A DNA stretch of 23,110 nucleotides, from contig CAMWRO010000016.1 of assembly GCA_947176615.1 (NCBI GenBank), positions 1 to 23,110 on the forward strand, given 5' to 3'. Each line of letters opens with the position of its first letter. Position 1 is the first letter of the stretch. A program made the translations under genes and the position numbers. The notes beneath the pieces are model-generated. The model worked only from the letters and a program-made list of their open reading frames with translations. It ran no database searches and was not told the origin of the DNA. Positions 22,138-23,110 of the stretch are shown here, piece after piece. The stretch is from an uncultured Porphyromonadaceae bacterium. Lineage in GTDB: Bacteria > Bacteroidota > Bacteroidia > Bacteroidales > Muribaculaceae.

Positions 22138-22145
22138 TAATTTTG
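22138..22145 (+). promoter_or_regulatory. -7 promoter box of the ApbE-family gene
   Basis: TAATTTTG matches TAnnTTTG and ends 11 bp before the first possible ATG (22157), so the leader is at most about a dozen nucleotides. A second Met at 22163 in the same frame would give a slightly longer leader. Confidence 0.45.
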
Positions 22146-22156
22146 ACAAAAAATTT

Positions 22157-23110
22157 ATGGTTATGCGCAATTTTTCTTTTTCAGCCGCAATACTGCTCTT
22201 GTTTTCGCTCATCTGGGGCGGGTGCAGCCGTCAAGCCGACTATCAAGTCAGCGAAGGTGGAGTGTGGAACACCACGTTCCGCATCGTCTACCGGTGTAAC
22301 CGTCCACTCGGCGACTCCATCCGCGCCGTCATGAAACAGGTCGAGATGTCTCTGTCGCCGTTCAACGATTCATCCACCATCTCACGCATAAACCGTGGCG
22401 AGACAGCCATGACCGACTCGCTCGTAAGACGGGTCTTCATTATGTCTCAAAAAATAAACGCTGCAAGTGACGGAATGTTTGACCCCACGGTTTCGCCGCT
22501 GGTCGACCTGTGGGGTTTCGGATGGAAAAACACAGGCCGCGAGCCGCTCCAAGCCGAAATTGACAGTGCGGCCTCACTGGTGGGAATCGACTCGTGCCGG
22601 TTGCTCCCCGACGGGACTATCGCAAAGAAACACGCAGCCACACAGTTCAATTTCAGCGCCATCACCAAGGGCTACGGCGTTGACCTTGTCGCCGAAATGC
22701 TTCACCGCAACGGGTGCAGCGACTACCTCGTGGAAATCGGCGGCGAAATCGCGATGCGCGGCACAAATCCCCGTGGGGAGGCATGGCGCATAATGATTGA
22801 CGCGCCTGTCAGCAACGACACTTCGGTCACCCACTCGCGCATGACTGTCATCTCCCCGCAGACTGCCGCTGTCCCGTCAGCGGCAGTGGCCACATCGGGA
22901 AACTACCGGAATTACCGCATTACCGAAAGCGGAGAGCGGGTGTGGCACACCATTGACCCGCGCACAGGCCGTCCCGCCACCTCCGAGACACTCTCGGCCA
23001 CGGTCATCGCTCCCTCCTGCGCCATAGCCGACGCGCTTGCCACCGCCTGCATGGCAATGCCCCTCTCCCGGGCAACAGCAATGATTGACTCCCTCGGCAG
23101 CGGCTACTCG
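22157..23110 (+). CDS. apbE: FAD:protein FMN transferase (ApbE family) lipoprotein, 3' end outside window
   Basis: The frame is open from the ATG at 22157 (or 22163) to the right edge, 318 residues, so the gene is truncated by the window; ApbE proteins are about 330-350 residues, so little is missing. The signal sequence ends in the lipobox WGGC (Cys23). Family motifs are in order: FDPTVSPLVDLWGFGW, FNFSAITKGYGVDLVAEM (the Bacteroidetes form of the family's DLGGIAKGYAVD), YLVEIGGEIAMRG, TSGNYRNYR, WHTIDPRTGRPA, and TVIAPSCAIADALATACMAM. It transfers FMN from FAD to a Thr in secreted flavoproteins such as NqrB, NqrC or RnfG, and acts on the outer face of the inner membrane (family knowledge). 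It is divergent from the DJ-1 gene with closely spaced promoters. Confidence 0.9.
   Translation, partial: MVMRNFSFSAAILLLFSLIWGGCSRQADYQVSEGGVWNTTFRIVYRCNRPLGDSIRAVMKQVEMSLSPFNDSSTISRINRGETAMTDSLVRRVFIMSQKINAASDGMFDPTVSPLVDLWGFGWKNTGREPLQAEIDSAASLVGIDSCRLLPDGTIAKKHAATQFNFSAITKGYGVDLVAEMLHRNGCSDYLVEIGGEIAMRGTNPRGEAWRIMIDAPVSNDTSVTHSRMTVISPQTAAVPSAAVATSGNYRNYRITESGERVWHTIDPRTGRPATSETLSATVIAPSCAIADALATACMAMPLSRATAMIDSLGSGYS

Noticed and set aside
22601..22700. Apparent loss of the DLGGIAKGY motif in the ApbE-family protein (FNFSAITKGYGVD)
   Set aside because: Bacteroidetes ApbE proteins commonly have FNAIAKGYGVD-like versions, so this is a lineage form and not a loss of function.
1..23110. CRISPR arrays, tRNA or rRNA genes, and insertion sequences
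   Set aside because: Reading both strands I found no regularly spaced repeats, tRNA-like cloverleaf, rRNA sequence, transposase motif or flanking terminal inverted repeats.

Overview
The window looks like chromosomal DNA of a Bacteroidales bacterium, plausibly Muribaculaceae or a close relative. The evidence is: type IX secretion (T9SS) C-terminal sorting domains on two large proteins, a DUF5723-type outer-membrane protein paired with a surface-type lipoprotein, a TPR/transmembrane/LuxR-like regulator of the Bacteroidetes kind, and repeated TAnnTTTG promoter boxes (TATCTTTG, TAACTTTG) just upstream of most genes. The family-level placement is inference.

Region 1 (1 to about 4480) is visibly AT-rich and accessory in character. 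It holds the 3' end of an unknown gene, the decayed remnant of a C39-like cysteine peptidase, a WYL-domain regulator (-) divergent from a short agmatine-deiminase-family enzyme (+), two adjacent paralogous genes of a family I do not recognise, and a convergent gene whose protein resembles the 3-methyladenine DNA glycosylase (MPG/AAG) fold. The two divergent genes have back-to-back TAACTTTG boxes about 43 bp apart with a direct repeat between them. This is the best candidate in the window for an undescribed system: a WYL-controlled cassette with a guanidine-modifying enzyme and two novel proteins.

Region 2 (about 4488-8780) starts with a strong hairpin that probably marks the edge of the accessory segment. 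A two-gene minus-strand operon follows (588-aa lipoprotein, then DUF5723 protein), then a divergent nitroreductase-family gene ending at a bidirectional terminator.

Region 3 (8797-21428) is a secretion locus. It encodes a 2603-aa subtilisin-family protease with many beta-sandwich modules and a T9SS sorting domain, and a 904-aa GEVED-containing T9SS cargo protein. Divergent from the latter is a 566-aa membrane-spanning TPR regulator with a C-terminal helix-turn-helix. The two cargo genes have matching TATCTTTG promoters and share adhesive-type modules. The divergent regulator is a plausible, unproven controller.

Region 4 (21437-23110) holds a convergent terminator, a DJ-1/PfpI-family gene on the minus strand, and a divergent ApbE-family FMN transferase lipoprotein that runs off the right edge. 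I see no tRNA, rRNA, CRISPR array or insertion sequence.
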